A stretch of DNA of 64,000 nt from Pseudomonas wadenswilerensis (GCF_900497695.1 NZ_UIDD01000001.1:1-64000), one strand, 5' to 3'. Shown: positions 18,542 to 27,634, counted from the stretch's first letter. The notes: generated by a model from the letters alone, not told the origin. Program-made: numbers and translations.

Positions 18542-19918
18542 ATGCGTTGCCTGATGTTCATTTGCCTGTTGCTGGGCTGCGCGCCCGGCTTCGCCATCGA
18601 CCGCTCCCAGGTCGAAGGCTACCTGCTGCCCAATGGTCTGCAGGTGGTGCTCAAGTCGGGTTATGAACGCAGCCATGTGTCGATTCGCCTGGTGGTGGGT
18701 GTTGGCTTCGATGACTTCCCCTGCGAGCGCCAGGAGCTGCCGCACTTGCTTGAACACCTGCTGTTCAGCGGCATCGACGACAGCGGCGAGGGCGGCCTGG
18801 AAGAACGCATGCAGGCACTGGGCGGGGAGTGGAATGCCTATACCAGCAGTGCCGACACCACCTTCGTCATCGAAGCGCCGGCGCGCAACCAGCGCAAGGT
18901 ACTCGACCTGCTGCTGGCGGTGATCAACGACACCCGGATCGATGAAAAAGCCCTGGAGCTGTCCAAGCGCATCGTCGAACGTGAAGACGGTGGCCATTAC
19001 TCGCACCTGCAGCGCTGGCTCGACCGCCAGGACCTCGGCCATCGCGCCAGCGACCAACTGGCAGTGGAGCTGGGGCTCAAGTGCGCCGAACGTTCGTCGA
19101 TCGAGGACATGACCCTGGAAGAGGTCAATGACCTGCGCGAGCACTGGTACGCGGCCAACAACATGACCCTGATCGTTGTCGGCGGCCTCGACCGCCTGCT
19201 GCCAGCCTATCTGGAGCGCACCTATGGCGAGCTGCCAGCGGTCGAGCCGGGTGAGCGCCGGGTGCTCGACGGTGTCACGCACAAAGCCGAAGCCCGCCGT
19301 GAGTTGACCCGTGGCTGGCTGGGCGACAGTGCGCGCCTGCACTGGCTATTCCTCGAACCGGTACTGGACAACGACCACGGCCAGACCTGGGACCTGCTGC
19401 AGCGCTACCTGGACTGGGCGTTGTACGACGAACTGCGGCTCAAGCACGGGTTTTCCTACGGCCCGTTCAGCCAGCGCGAGAGCTTCGGTGACACCGGGCT
19501 GATGGTGCTCAATGCCGATCTGGACCGCGCCGATGTCGATGCCGCCGAGCAGGCCCTGGCCGCCATGCTCGAGCGCCTGCGCAAGGATGGCCTGGACCCG
19601 GCAACGTTCCAGCGCATCAAACAGGCCGCCATCGACCGCGAAGCCTGGACCACCCAGGGCAACAGCGTCCTGGCCGATTATTACTGGGGGGCGCTGAACG
19701 ATTACGCCGACGGGCGCTTTGCCGATCCGGTGCGGGCGTTGCGCAGAATCAGCCTGGAAGATGCCAACCGGGCCCTGCAACAGTTACTGGCCGAGCCTGG
19801 CTATGTGCGGATCGAGAAGCCGCTGCTCAGTTTTGACGAGCTGTATGGGTGGGTGGCGCTGGCGGTGGGGGTGTTGTTGGCCGGGGTGTTGATCTGGGGG
19901 CGGCGGCGTTCCCGCTGA
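18542..19918 (+). CDS. M16 family zinc metallopeptidase, membrane-anchored
   Basis: A 458-residue exported protein. The N-terminus is a signal peptide with a possible lipobox (LLGC at 10-13). The inverted zinc motif HxxEH is at 68-72 (HLLEH), and the third ligand is probably E148, so the active site looks intact. Two M16 half-domains fill residues 25-430. A C-terminal hydrophobic helix (about 432-452) followed by RRRSR would anchor it in the inner membrane, which is unusual for pitrilysin-type enzymes. The ATG at 18542 is preceded by AAGGAAG. M16B enzymes often act as catalytic/non-catalytic pairs, but no partner gene is adjacent. Substrate unknown. Confidence 0.85.
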   Translation: MRCLMFICLLLGCAPGFAIDRSQVEGYLLPNGLQVVLKSGYERSHVSIRLVVGVGFDDFPCERQELPHLLEHLLFSGIDDSGEGGLEERMQALGGEWNAYTSSADTTFVIEAPARNQRKVLDLLLAVINDTRIDEKALELSKRIVEREDGGHYSHLQRWLDRQDLGHRASDQLAVELGLKCAERSSIEDMTLEEVNDLREHWYAANNMTLIVVGGLDRLLPAYLERTYGELPAVEPGERRVLDGVTHKAEARRELTRGWLGDSARLHWLFLEPVLDNDHGQTWDLLQRYLDWALYDELRLKHGFSYGPFSQRESFGDTGLMVLNADLDRADVDAAEQALAAMLERLRKDGLDPATFQRIKQAAIDREAWTTQGNSVLADYYWGALNDYADGRFADPVRALRRISLEDANRALQQLLAEPGYVRIEKPLLSFDELYGWVALAVGVLLAGVLIWGRRRSR

Positions 19919-19922
19919 AATC

Positions 19923-19948
19923 ATCGCGGGGCAAGCCCGCTCCTACAG
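19923..19948. repeat. REP element (single)
   Basis: ATCGCGGGGCAAGCCCGC followed by TCCTACAG is a Pseudomonas putida-type REP sequence with a short palindrome. It stands five bases after the M16 gene stop codon. An identical core forms the paired element at 45843-45895. Confidence 0.9.
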
Positions 19949-19990
19949 AGTATCCTGTGAAGGTTTTTACCTGACCTTGCGAACACCTTC

Positions 19991-21010
19991 ATGCCTCTTT
20001 ACCTCCAGCGCCTGATCGAGCTGATCAAGCGCTATCCCGGAGTCATCGCCCTCGGTGGTTTCATTTCCGGTGTCGGCAGCTTCATTCTGGTCGATCGCCA
20101 GGAGAGCCTGGCCAGCTGGATCGCCATCGTCATGCTCATCAGCTGGATCTGGCTGATGATGGAGAACACCTTCACCAAGGTCTTCACCAAGGTCTTCAAG
20201 CGCGAAATCCCCCAGCCGCTGCTGCGCTACGCGACGCAGATGATCCACCAGGAAAGCCTGTTCTTCGTCCTGCCGTTCTTCTTCGTGACCACCACCTGGA
20301 ACAGTGGCCAGCTGGTGTTTACCGGCATACTCGCCGCAGCCGGACTGATATCGATCATCGACCCGCTGTACTACAAGTGGCTGGCCCCGCGGCGCTGGCT
20401 GTACCTGGCGCTGCATACCCTGACCTTGTTTGCCGCGCTGCTGACCGCGCTGCCAATCATCCTGCACCTGACCACCTCGCAGAGCTTCAAGCTGGCCCTG
20501 GGCATCGCCATGCTGCTGTCGTTCCCGAGCCTGGCCAGCAGCTTCCCGATCAGCCACTGGCGCCGTGGGATCATGCTGGTGGTGATGACCCTGGCCGTTG
20601 GTGCCGGCGGCTGGATGCTGCGCTCCTGGGTGCCACCAGCGACCCTGTGGATGACCGAAGTGGCAGTCAGCACCCAGGTCGAGAACCGCACGCCTGGCAA
20701 AAGCCTGGAGCAGATCAAAGCCAGTGAAATACGCAGTGGTCTCTACGCCTTTACCGCGATCAAGGCCCCTCGCGGGCTGAACGAGCGGATCTACCATGTC
20801 TGGCAATTCGAGGGCAAAGAGGTCGACCGTATCGCCCTGGACATTCATGGCGGGCGCAAGGAAGGCTACCGGGCCTGGACCCACAAGCAGAACTTCCCCG
20901 GCAACCCGGTCGGGCGCTGGCAGGTGCGGGTGCTGACCGAAGACGGCCAGGTCATCGGCGTGCTGCGCTTTCGCGTGGTTGACGATGGTCAAGCGCTTGC
21001 GGCCGAGTAA
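19991..21010 (+). CDS. DUF5924/DUF2914 membrane protein
   Basis: A 339-residue protein. The N-terminal two-thirds hold about seven hydrophobic helices (DUF5924). The C-terminal part from about residue 225 is a periplasmic beta-rich DUF2914 domain with the conserved ERIYHVWQFEGKEVDRI, AWTHKQNFP and GRWQVRVLTEDGQVIG segments. Function is unknown; DUF2914 domains occur in exported proteins across proteobacteria. It precedes the MCE operon by 38 bases on the same strand, so it may be co-transcribed, though MCE operons usually lack it. Confidence 0.8.
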   Translation: MPLYLQRLIELIKRYPGVIALGGFISGVGSFILVDRQESLASWIAIVMLISWIWLMMENTFTKVFTKVFKREIPQPLLRYATQMIHQESLFFVLPFFFVTTTWNSGQLVFTGILAAAGLISIIDPLYYKWLAPRRWLYLALHTLTLFAALLTALPIILHLTTSQSFKLALGIAMLLSFPSLASSFPISHWRRGIMLVVMTLAVGAGGWMLRSWVPPATLWMTEVAVSTQVENRTPGKSLEQIKASEIRSGLYAFTAIKAPRGLNERIYHVWQFEGKEVDRIALDIHGGRKEGYRAWTHKQNFPGNPVGRWQVRVLTEDGQVIGVLRFRVVDDGQALAAE

Positions 21011-21048
21011 CGCTATGCTCTGAGGCTGCGAACCGTTGGTCGGACTGC

Positions 21049-22194
21049 ATGGAGCCTATGACTACACACGCCAGCGCCACCCTGGATACTGCAAGCAGCC
21101 CGCCACGGCTGCGGATCACCGGTGACTGGACCCTGGCCAACTACGCCAGCCTCAAGCGCAGCAGCGACAGCCTGGCCGGCCAGTATGACCCCTCTACCGA
21201 GGTCGATCTCGACCAGCTTGGCAAGCTCGACACCGCCGGTGCGGCTTTGCTGGTCGAGCTGCTCGGTGCCGAGCGCCTGGCGCGGCTGACCGAAACCGCC
21301 ACACACTTGCCCGCTGCCAGCCAGGCGCTGCTCAAGACTGTGTATTGCTCGGTGCAGGACTTCTGCATCCCGCAAAAGCAGCCGGAACGCTCGGTGCTGA
21401 TTCAACTGCTCAGCCGTATCGGCCGCGCGGTCGACATCCTGTGGCAAGACACCCTGCAGATCCTCGGCTTCATCGGCCTGATCCTGCAAACCCTGTTCCT
21501 GCGTCTGTTCCAGCCCAAGCGCTGGCGGGTTACCTCGGTGGTTGCGCATATCGAACAGACCGGCCTGGACGCCGCGCCCATCGTCGCCTTGCTGACCTTC
21601 CTGGTCGGTGCGGTGGTGGCCTTTCTCGGCGCCACGGTGCTGGCCAGCTTTGGTGCCAGCATTTTTACCGTCGACCTGGTGGCGTTCTCGTTCCTGCGTG
21701 AATTCGGCGTGCTGCTGACCGCAATCCTGATGGCTGGGCGTACTGCCAGCGCCTTCACCGCGCAAATCGGTTCGATGAAGGCTAATGAGGAGATCGACGC
21801 CATCCGCACCCTGGGTCTCGATCCGGTGGAGTTGCTGGTAGTGCCGCGGGTGCTGGCGTTGCTGATCGCGCTACCGTTGCTGACTTTTGTCGCCATGCTC
21901 TGCGGCATTATCGGCGGGGCGGTGGTCTGTGCGCTGTCGCTGGGTATCTCGCCGGCGATGTTCCTGTCGCTGCTGCAAAGCGATATCGGTGTGCAGCACT
22001 TCCTGGTCGGGCTGGTGAAAGCACCGTTCTTCGCCTTCCTGATCGCTGCCATCGGCTGCCTGGAAGGCTTCAAGGTCAGCGGCAGCGCCGAATCGGTCGG
22101 CGCCCACACCACCTCCAGCGTGGTGCAATCGATCTTCGTGGTGATCGTTCTGGATGCCGTGGCGGCACTGTTTTTCATGGAGATGGGCTGGTGA
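21049..22194 (+). CDS. MlaE family lipid ABC permease with N-terminal STAS domain
   Basis: A 381-residue permease of an MCE lipid transporter. Residues about 15-100 are a STAS-like domain (LRITGDWTLANYASL, LDTAGAALLVELLGAE), fused to a MlaE/YrbE membrane domain with five helices and the family EFGVLLTAILMAGRTASAFTA motif. The STAS fusion distinguishes it from the canonical MlaE, where STAS (MlaB) is a separate protein. A second ATG at 21058 is possible; neither start has an ideal ribosome-binding site. The stop overlaps the ATPase start by four bases. The system would move phospholipids or similar lipids between inner and outer membranes. Confidence 0.88.
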   Translation: MEPMTTHASATLDTASSPPRLRITGDWTLANYASLKRSSDSLAGQYDPSTEVDLDQLGKLDTAGAALLVELLGAERLARLTETATHLPAASQALLKTVYCSVQDFCIPQKQPERSVLIQLLSRIGRAVDILWQDTLQILGFIGLILQTLFLRLFQPKRWRVTSVVAHIEQTGLDAAPIVALLTFLVGAVVAFLGATVLASFGASIFTVDLVAFSFLREFGVLLTAILMAGRTASAFTAQIGSMKANEEIDAIRTLGLDPVELLVVPRVLALLIALPLLTFVAMLCGIIGGAVVCALSLGISPAMFLSLLQSDIGVQHFLVGLVKAPFFAFLIAAIGCLEGFKVSGSAESVGAHTTSSVVQSIFVVIVLDAVAALFFMEMGW

Positions 22195-22994
22195 AAGAGG
22201 CCAACGGCAACGCTCGCGGGACGGTGATCGAAGCCCGGGGCATCTGCAACCGCTTCGGCACCCAGAGCGTGCACGAGCAACTCGACCTGGACCTGTACCG
22301 CGGCGAAATCCTCGCGGTGGTCGGCGGCTCGGGCAGCGGCAAGTCGGTGTTGCTGCGCAGTATCGTCGGCCTGCGCCGGCCCAACGAAGGCCAGGTGCGG
22401 GTGTTCGGCCAGGACCTGAGCAGCGCCAGCGACGAGCAGCGTTCACTGGTCGAGCGGCGATTCGGCGTGCTGTTCCAGAAGGGCGCGTTGTTCTCGTCAC
22501 TGACCGTCACCGAAAACGTCGCCTTGCCGCTGATCGAGCACGCGGGCCTGAGCCGCGCAGATGCCGAGCACCTGGCCGGGGTCAAGCTGGCCCTGGCCGG
22601 GTTGCCGATTTCCGCGGCAGACAAATATCCGTCGTCGCTGTCAGGCGGGATGATCAAGCGCGCGGCGCTGGCCCGGGCGCTGGCCCTGGACCCGGACATC
22701 CTGTTTCTCGACGAACCCACCGCCGGCCTCGATCCGATTGGCGCGGCGGCCTTCGACCAGCTCATCCTGACCCTGCGCGACGCCCTGGGCCTGAGCGTGT
22801 TCCTGATCACCCACGACCTGGACACCCTCTACACCATCACTGATCGCGTCGCCGTGCTGTCGCAGAAAAAGGTGCTGGTTGCCGGGCCCATTGCCCAGGT
22901 CGAAGACACCGACGACGCCTGGATTCACGACTACTTTCATGGCCCGCGTGGCCGCGCGGCGTACCAGGCCGCTACAGCGCCCAAGGAGCTCTGA
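22191..22994 (+). CDS. MCE-system ABC transporter ATP-binding protein (MlaF-like)
   Basis: A 267-residue ABC ATPase. Walker A is GGSGSGKSV near residue 47, the Q-loop lies in FGVLFQKGALFSSLTV, the signature is LSGGM near residue 148, Walker B is PDILFLDEPTAGLDPIG, and the switch histidine is in LITHDLDTL. The FQKGALF Q-loop is typical of MlaF-type ATPases. Start is GTG, overlapping the permease stop (GTGA). The C-terminal tail extends past the ATPase fold (FHGPRGRAAY), as in MlaF where it contacts the partner. Confidence 0.92.
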   Translation: MKEANGNARGTVIEARGICNRFGTQSVHEQLDLDLYRGEILAVVGGSGSGKSVLLRSIVGLRRPNEGQVRVFGQDLSSASDEQRSLVERRFGVLFQKGALFSSLTVTENVALPLIEHAGLSRADAEHLAGVKLALAGLPISAADKYPSSLSGGMIKRAALARALALDPDILFLDEPTAGLDPIGAAAFDQLILTLRDALGLSVFLITHDLDTLYTITDRVAVLSQKKVLVAGPIAQVEDTDDAWIHDYFHGPRGRAAYQAATAPKEL

Positions 22995-22995
22995 G

Positions 22996-23934
22996 ATGGA
23001 AACCCGTGCACATCATGTTTTGATCGGCCTGGTCACCGTACTGGTGGTGGCCGGCGCCATGCTGTTCGGCCTGTGGTTGACCAAGTCCAGCGTCGACAGC
23101 ACCTTCAAGGACTACGAAGTGGTGTTCAACGAAGCCGTCTCCGGTTTGTCCCGGGGCAGCTCGGTGCAGTACAGCGGCATCAAGGTCGGTGACGTGACCA
23201 GCCTGCGCCTGGACCCCAGTGATCCGCGCCGGGTACTGGCCCAGGTGCGTCTGAGCGCCGATACCCCCATCAAGGAGGACACTCAGGCCAAACTGACCCT
23301 CACCGGCATCACCGGCACCTCGTTCATCCAGCTCAGCGGTGGTACGCCACAAAGCCCCGAGCTCAAGGGCAAGGATGGCAAACTGCCCGTGATCATCGCC
23401 TCGCCGTCGCCGATTGCCCGCTTGCTGGATGACGGCAGCGACCTGATGACCAACATCAACGCCCTGGTGCACAACGCCAACGCGTTGTTCTCCCAGGACA
23501 ACGTCGCCCGCCTGAGCAACACCCTGAACAACCTCGAGCAGACCACCGGAGCTTTCAACGACCAGCGTGGCGACATCCGCGAGGCTATCCAGCAACTGGC
23601 CCAGGTCGGCAAGCAGGCCGGGGCCATGCTCGAGCAGACCAGCGAACTGATGCGCAACGCCAACGGCCTGCTCAGCAACCAAGGCAAGCAGATGTTCGGC
23701 AGCGCAGAGCAAGCCATGCAGTCGCTGGCGCAAAGCACCGCGACCATCAACAGCCTGCTCAATGACAACCGCGAAGCCATCGACGGCGGCGCCCAGGGTT
23801 TCAATCAACTGGCGCCGGCAATCCGCGAGCTGCGCGATACCCTGACCTCGCTCAAAGGTATCTCCCAGCGCCTGGAAGCCAACCCCAGCGGCTACCTGCT
23901 GGGCCGTGACAAAAACAAGGAGTTCGAGCCATGA
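22996..23934 (+). CDS. MCE family substrate-binding protein (MlaD-like)
   Basis: A 312-residue protein with an N-terminal membrane anchor (about residues 8-28), an MCE domain (about 40-118; VVFNEAVSGLSRGSSVQYSG and GVKVGDV-like IKVGDVTSLRL), and a long C-terminal helical region (about 160-300) with many Asn, Gln and Leu residues that resembles the coiled needle of longer MCE proteins. AAGGAG precedes the ATG and the gene follows the ATPase stop by one base. Its stop overlaps the next start (ATGA). It would form the periplasmic hexameric tunnel of the lipid transporter. Confidence 0.9.
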   Translation: METRAHHVLIGLVTVLVVAGAMLFGLWLTKSSVDSTFKDYEVVFNEAVSGLSRGSSVQYSGIKVGDVTSLRLDPSDPRRVLAQVRLSADTPIKEDTQAKLTLTGITGTSFIQLSGGTPQSPELKGKDGKLPVIIASPSPIARLLDDGSDLMTNINALVHNANALFSQDNVARLSNTLNNLEQTTGAFNDQRGDIREAIQQLAQVGKQAGAMLEQTSELMRNANGLLSNQGKQMFGSAEQAMQSLAQSTATINSLLNDNREAIDGGAQGFNQLAPAIRELRDTLTSLKGISQRLEANPSGYLLGRDKNKEFEP

Positions 23935-24554
23935 GCCATACCTGCCGCTACCTCGTCCTGGCCACTGCGCTGAGCCTGAGCAGCGCCTGCTCGATCCTGC
24001 CCCAGGCCGAACCTGCCGACATCTACCGCCTACCTTCGGCGCAAAGCACCCGGACTGTGCCGCACAGCACGTTGTGGTCGCTGCGGGTGAACAAGCCGAT
24101 CGCCAGCGATGTCCTGAACAGCCCGCGTATCGCCGTGGTGCCGCAAGGCGACCTGATCAGCAGCTACAAGGGTGCACGCTGGAGCGACCCGGCGCCGACG
24201 TTGCTGCGCAATCGCATGCTCGATGCCTTCCAGCGTGACGGCCGGGTGCAGCGCCTCAGCGCCGACGACAGCAACCTGCAAAGCGATTATGAAATTGCCG
24301 GTGAACTGCAGGCCTTCCAGAGCGAGTACAGCGCCGATGGCCTGGCGGTGGTGATCCGCTACGACGCGCGCCTGGTGCAGGGCCGCAGCCAGCGCATCCT
24401 CGCCAGCCGGCGCTTTGAGGTGCGCCAGCCGGTGAGCGACAAGCAGGTTTCAGCGGTGGTCAGCAGCTTTGGCACGGCCAGCGACCAGTTGATGAAGCAA
24501 CTGGTCGACTGGACGGTAGTCCAGGCCGGTCAGCTTCAGGCGAAGAACCAGTAG
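23931..24554 (+). CDS. PqiC-like ABC-type transport auxiliary lipoprotein
   Basis: A 207-residue lipoprotein with a signal peptide and lipobox SSAC at residues 17-20. It belongs to the ABC-type transport auxiliary family (PqiC/YmbA, DUF330-like), outer-membrane partners of MCE systems. It begins inside the MCE gene stop codon, so it is the fourth gene of the operon. Its 3' end overlaps the convergent SpmA/B-like gene by 19 bases. Confidence 0.88.
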   Translation: MSHTCRYLVLATALSLSSACSILPQAEPADIYRLPSAQSTRTVPHSTLWSLRVNKPIASDVLNSPRIAVVPQGDLISSYKGARWSDPAPTLLRNRMLDAFQRDGRVQRLSADDSNLQSDYEIAGELQAFQSEYSADGLAVVIRYDARLVQGRSQRILASRRFEVRQPVSDKQVSAVVSSFGTASDQLMKQLVDWTVVQAGQLQAKNQ

Positions 24555-25765
24555 CAGACGAAGATCGCCGCGACCACTCCGGCCAGCTCCGCCAGCAACG
24601 CACAGCCTACTGCATGGCGGGCGCGCTGGATGCCGACGGCGCCGAAGTACACTGCCAGCACGTAGAAGGTGGTTTCGGTGCTGCCCTGGATGGTGGCTGC
24701 CACCAGGGCCGGGAAGCTATCCACGCCGTGAGTCTGCATGGTTTCGATCAGCATCGCCCGTGCCGCACTGCCGGAAAACGGTTTGACCAGGGCTGTGGGC
24801 AGGCCTTCGACAAAGCGGGTATCCCAGCCCAGCCACTCGACCGCATGACGGATGCCATCCAGAGCCAGCTCCAGAGCCCCTGAGGCGCGCAGCACGCCGA
24901 CGGCGCAGAGCATGGCAACCAGATAGGGCAACAGGCTCTTGGCGACGTCAAAGCCCTCCTTGGCGCCTTCCACGAAGGTTTCATAGACCTTCACCCGCTT
25001 CAGCGCACCGATCACCAAAAACAGGATGATCAGGCCGAACAACGTCAGGTTGCCGAGAATCGATGACAGGCTCGCCAGCGCCGTGGCCGACAGGGTGCCG
25101 AGAAAGGCCATGAATCCGCCCAGCAGCAGGGCGCCCGGGATCAGGTAAGCCAGCACCACCGGGTCCCATAGCCGAAGTCGCTGCATCACCGCCACCGACA
25201 ACAGGCCGACCAGGGTCGAGGCGCTGGTGGCGAGCAGGATCGGCAGGAACACCAGGGTCGGGTCCATTGCCCCTTGCTGGGCGCGGTACATGAAGATGGT
25301 CACCGGCAGCAGGGTCAGCGAGGAAGCATTGAGCACCAGGAAGAGGATCTGCGCGTTGCTGGCGGTCGTGGAGCTGGGGTTGAGTTCCTGCAGTGCGCGC
25401 ATGGCCTTGAGGCCGATGGGCGTAGCGGCGTTGTCCAGGCCCAGGCCGTTGGCGGCGAAGTTGAGGGTAATCAGGCCCAGGGCCGGATGGCCGGGCGGGA
25501 CTTCCGGCATCAGCCGGGCGAACAACGGGCCGAGGACCTTGGCCAGCCACTCGACCACGCCGGCCTTTTCGGCAATCTTCAAAAAGCCCAGCCACAGGGT
25601 CAGGGTGCCGAACAGCAGGACCATGACCTCGACCGAGAGCTTGGCCATGGCAAAGATGCTTTCGACCATTGCCGCGAAGATCCCGGCGTTACCGCCCACC
25701 AACCATTGTGTCAGCGCCGAGACGGCGGCGACCAAGAAAAAACCAAGCCAAAGGCCGTTGAGCAT
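24536..25765 (-). CDS. spore maturation protein A/B-like (nucleoside recognition/Gate domain) membrane protein
   Basis: A 409-residue inner-membrane protein with about 10 hydrophobic helices. The N-terminal half resembles SpmA (LNFAANGLGLDNAATPIGLKAM) and the C-terminal half SpmB (LPTALVKPFSGSAARAMLIETM, then GSTETTFYVLAVYFG), so it is a natural SpmA-SpmB fusion. Such proteins are common in non-sporulating bacteria; transport of an unknown small molecule is suspected. I chose the ATG at 25765 because GGGGGGAA stands nine bases before it; the frame is open nine codons further upstream. It overlaps the convergent lipoprotein gene by 19 bases. Confidence 0.85.
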   Translation of the reverse strand: MLNGLWLGFFLVAAVSALTQWLVGGNAGIFAAMVESIFAMAKLSVEVMVLLFGTLTLWLGFLKIAEKAGVVEWLAKVLGPLFARLMPEVPPGHPALGLITLNFAANGLGLDNAATPIGLKAMRALQELNPSSTTASNAQILFLVLNASSLTLLPVTIFMYRAQQGAMDPTLVFLPILLATSASTLVGLLSVAVMQRLRLWDPVVLAYLIPGALLLGGFMAFLGTLSATALASLSSILGNLTLFGLIILFLVIGALKRVKVYETFVEGAKEGFDVAKSLLPYLVAMLCAVGVLRASGALELALDGIRHAVEWLGWDTRFVEGLPTALVKPFSGSAARAMLIETMQTHGVDSFPALVAATIQGSTETTFYVLAVYFGAVGIQRARHAVGCALLAELAGVVAAIFVCYWFFA

Positions 25766-25849
25766 CCGTTGTTCCCCCCAAAGATGGCGCAAATGATAGC
25801 GGGCCGGGTTGGCTTCGCGCCATAAACGTCGACTCAGGCACCGTCTCCA

Positions 25850-25898
25850 TCGCGGGTCAAGCCCGCTCCCACACTGCAGGGGCGGGCTTGACCCGCGA
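25850..25898. repeat. inverted REP pair (BIME), perfect 17-base arms
   Basis: TCGCGGGTCAAGCCCGC (25850-25866) is perfectly complementary to 25882-25898 with a 15-base loop. It lies between gltP and the co-oriented SpmA/B-like gene, next to the gltP terminator. Confidence 0.92.
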
Positions 25899-25904
25899 TA
25901 GGGC

Positions 25905-25937
25905 CAACAAAAAAGCCCCGACCAGGTCGGGGCTTTT
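25905..25937 (-). terminator. rho-independent terminator of gltP
   Basis: On the minus strand AAAAGCCCCGACC (25937-25925) pairs with GGTCGGGGCTTTT (25923-25911) around a single base and continues into a T-tract (25910-25907). It stands about 20 bases after the gltP stop codon. Confidence 0.9.
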
Positions 25938-25955
25938 CGTGCAGCCGGTTAGCGC

Positions 25956-27287
25956 TTACTTGCTGGCAGGCTTGCCAGCCGGTACGGCTTCCTTGCTGCG
26001 CCAGTGCGGCAGCGAGTTCCAGTAGCGCTGGCCCTTGGCATCGTCGTACATGCCTTCCCAACGAGCGATAACCAGTACCGCCAGGGCGTTGCCGATCACG
26101 TTCAGGGCAGTACGGGCCATGTCCATGATGCGGTCGACACCGGCGATGAAGGCCAGGCCTTCCAGCGGGATACCAACGCTGCCCAGGGTGGCCAGCAGGA
26201 CCACGAAGGACACGCCCGGTACACCGGCGATGCCTTTGGAAGTGACCATCAGGGTCAGCACCAGCAGCAACTGCTGGCTCAACGACAGGTCGATGCCGTA
26301 CAGCTGGGCGATGAAGATCGCCGCGATGCTCTGGTACAGGGTCGAACCGTCAAGGTTGAACGAGTAGCCGGTCGGCACCACGAAGCTGCAGATGGCTTTC
26401 GGCGCACCGTAGGCTTCCATCTTCTCGATCACGCGCGGCAGCACGGTCTCGGAGCTGGCGGTGGAGTAAGCCAGGACCAGTTCGTCCTTGAAGATGCGCA
26501 TCAGCTTGATCACCGAGAAGCCGAACAGGCGGGCGATCAGGCCAAGGACCATGAAGGCGAAGAAAGCGATGGCGAAGTACACCAGCAGCACCAGCTTGGC
26601 CAGCGGCAGCAGCGAGGCGAAGCCGAAGTTGGCGACGGTCACCGCGATCAGCGCGAACACACCGATTGGCGCGTAGTTCATGATCATGTGAGTGACCTTG
26701 AACATGGCTTCGGAGACGCCCTGGAAGGTTTTCACCAGCGGGTCGCGGATGTCTGCCTGCAGGCTCGACAGGCCCAGGCCGAACAGCACCGAGAAGAAGA
26801 TGATCGGCAGCATCTCACCACGCATCAGCGCTGCGAAGATGTTCGACGGGATCAGGTTGAGGATGGTCTCGATGAACGCATGCTCATGCTGAACCTCGGC
26901 CGCCGTGGCCTGGTACTTGGAGATGTCGACGGTACCCAGGGTACTCATGTCGATGCCGGCACCCGGGTGGAACAGGTTGGCCAGCACCAGGCCGACGACG
27001 ATGGCGATGGTGGTCACCACCTCGAAGTAGATGATGGTCTTGAGGCCGATACTGCCGAGTTTTTTCGCATCGCCAACCCCGGCGATACCCACGATCAGCG
27101 ACGAAATCACGATCGGGATGACGATCATCTTGATCAGGCGAATGAAGATGTCACCTGCAGGCTGCAGGACGTTGCTGATCCACCATGCCTTTTCTGCACT
27201 GAAATGGTTCAGTAAAGCGCCGATTGCAATCCCCAGTACCAGACCGATGAGGATCTGCCAGGCGAGGCTTAGCTTTGCCTTCTTCAT
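25956..27287 (-). CDS. gltP: glutamate/aspartate:cation symporter, DAACS family
   Basis: A 443-residue dicarboxylate/amino acid:cation symporter with eight helices and two re-entrant loops. Family signatures are the Ser-rich YSTASSETVLP loop (about residue 278), FVVPTGYSFNLDGSTLY, GVPGVSFVVLLATL and the DRIMDMARTALNVIGNALA region that binds the substrate amino group. It most resembles GltP, importing glutamate and aspartate. AAAGG precedes the ATG at 27287 by seven bases; an upstream in-frame start at 27305 is less likely. The gene heads a transcript with its own terminator. Two boxes resembling the AauR binding site lie 270-360 bases upstream. Confidence 0.9.
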   Translation of the reverse strand: MKKAKLSLAWQILIGLVLGIAIGALLNHFSAEKAWWISNVLQPAGDIFIRLIKMIVIPIVISSLIVGIAGVGDAKKLGSIGLKTIIYFEVVTTIAIVVGLVLANLFHPGAGIDMSTLGTVDISKYQATAAEVQHEHAFIETILNLIPSNIFAALMRGEMLPIIFFSVLFGLGLSSLQADIRDPLVKTFQGVSEAMFKVTHMIMNYAPIGVFALIAVTVANFGFASLLPLAKLVLLVYFAIAFFAFMVLGLIARLFGFSVIKLMRIFKDELVLAYSTASSETVLPRVIEKMEAYGAPKAICSFVVPTGYSFNLDGSTLYQSIAAIFIAQLYGIDLSLSQQLLLVLTLMVTSKGIAGVPGVSFVVLLATLGSVGIPLEGLAFIAGVDRIMDMARTALNVIGNALAVLVIARWEGMYDDAKGQRYWNSLPHWRSKEAVPAGKPASK

Positions 27288-27557
27288 GTCGTTACCTTTC
27301 TTCAAGTGGAAACGGCCACCAGGCTGATAACCGCGATCCAGAGCTGTTGCCAGCGATCCGTATCGTTTTTGTTATCTGCCGATGACATCGTAAAAGGTCA
27401 CCGCAAGCGAGCGTAGGAACGCTCAGGCCAGCGAAAAAAGGCGCAACTATTCCGACGTGGGGGGGCTCCGTCTAATGCCGTAAACGACTACCCTATGCCG
27501 AATCGGCATGAGGTTTATCGGCCAAATCGTACGTCACAATGGGTTATTCGCCTACCG

Positions 27558-27571
27558 TTCGGAATTCCGAC
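27558..27571. promoter_or_regulatory. AauR-like box 1
   Basis: TTCGGAATTCCGAC matches the reported AauR site TTCGGNNNNCCGAA at all but the last base. AauR is the sigma-54-dependent activator of acidic amino acid uptake in P. putida and P. aeruginosa, and gltP is the nearest downstream gene (271 bases). Consensus recalled from the literature. Confidence 0.5.
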
Positions 27572-27634
27572 GATGGCCAAAGCGCCATAATCCGGCAGAT
27601 ATAGAGGTATCCACCTGCAAGGCAAAGGCCTTTG

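Noticed and set aside
26004-27215. 403-codon plus-strand frame opposite gltP
   Set aside because: Same artefact: antisense of a membrane protein gene yields a hydrophilic His/Gln/Asp-rich translation with no real features.
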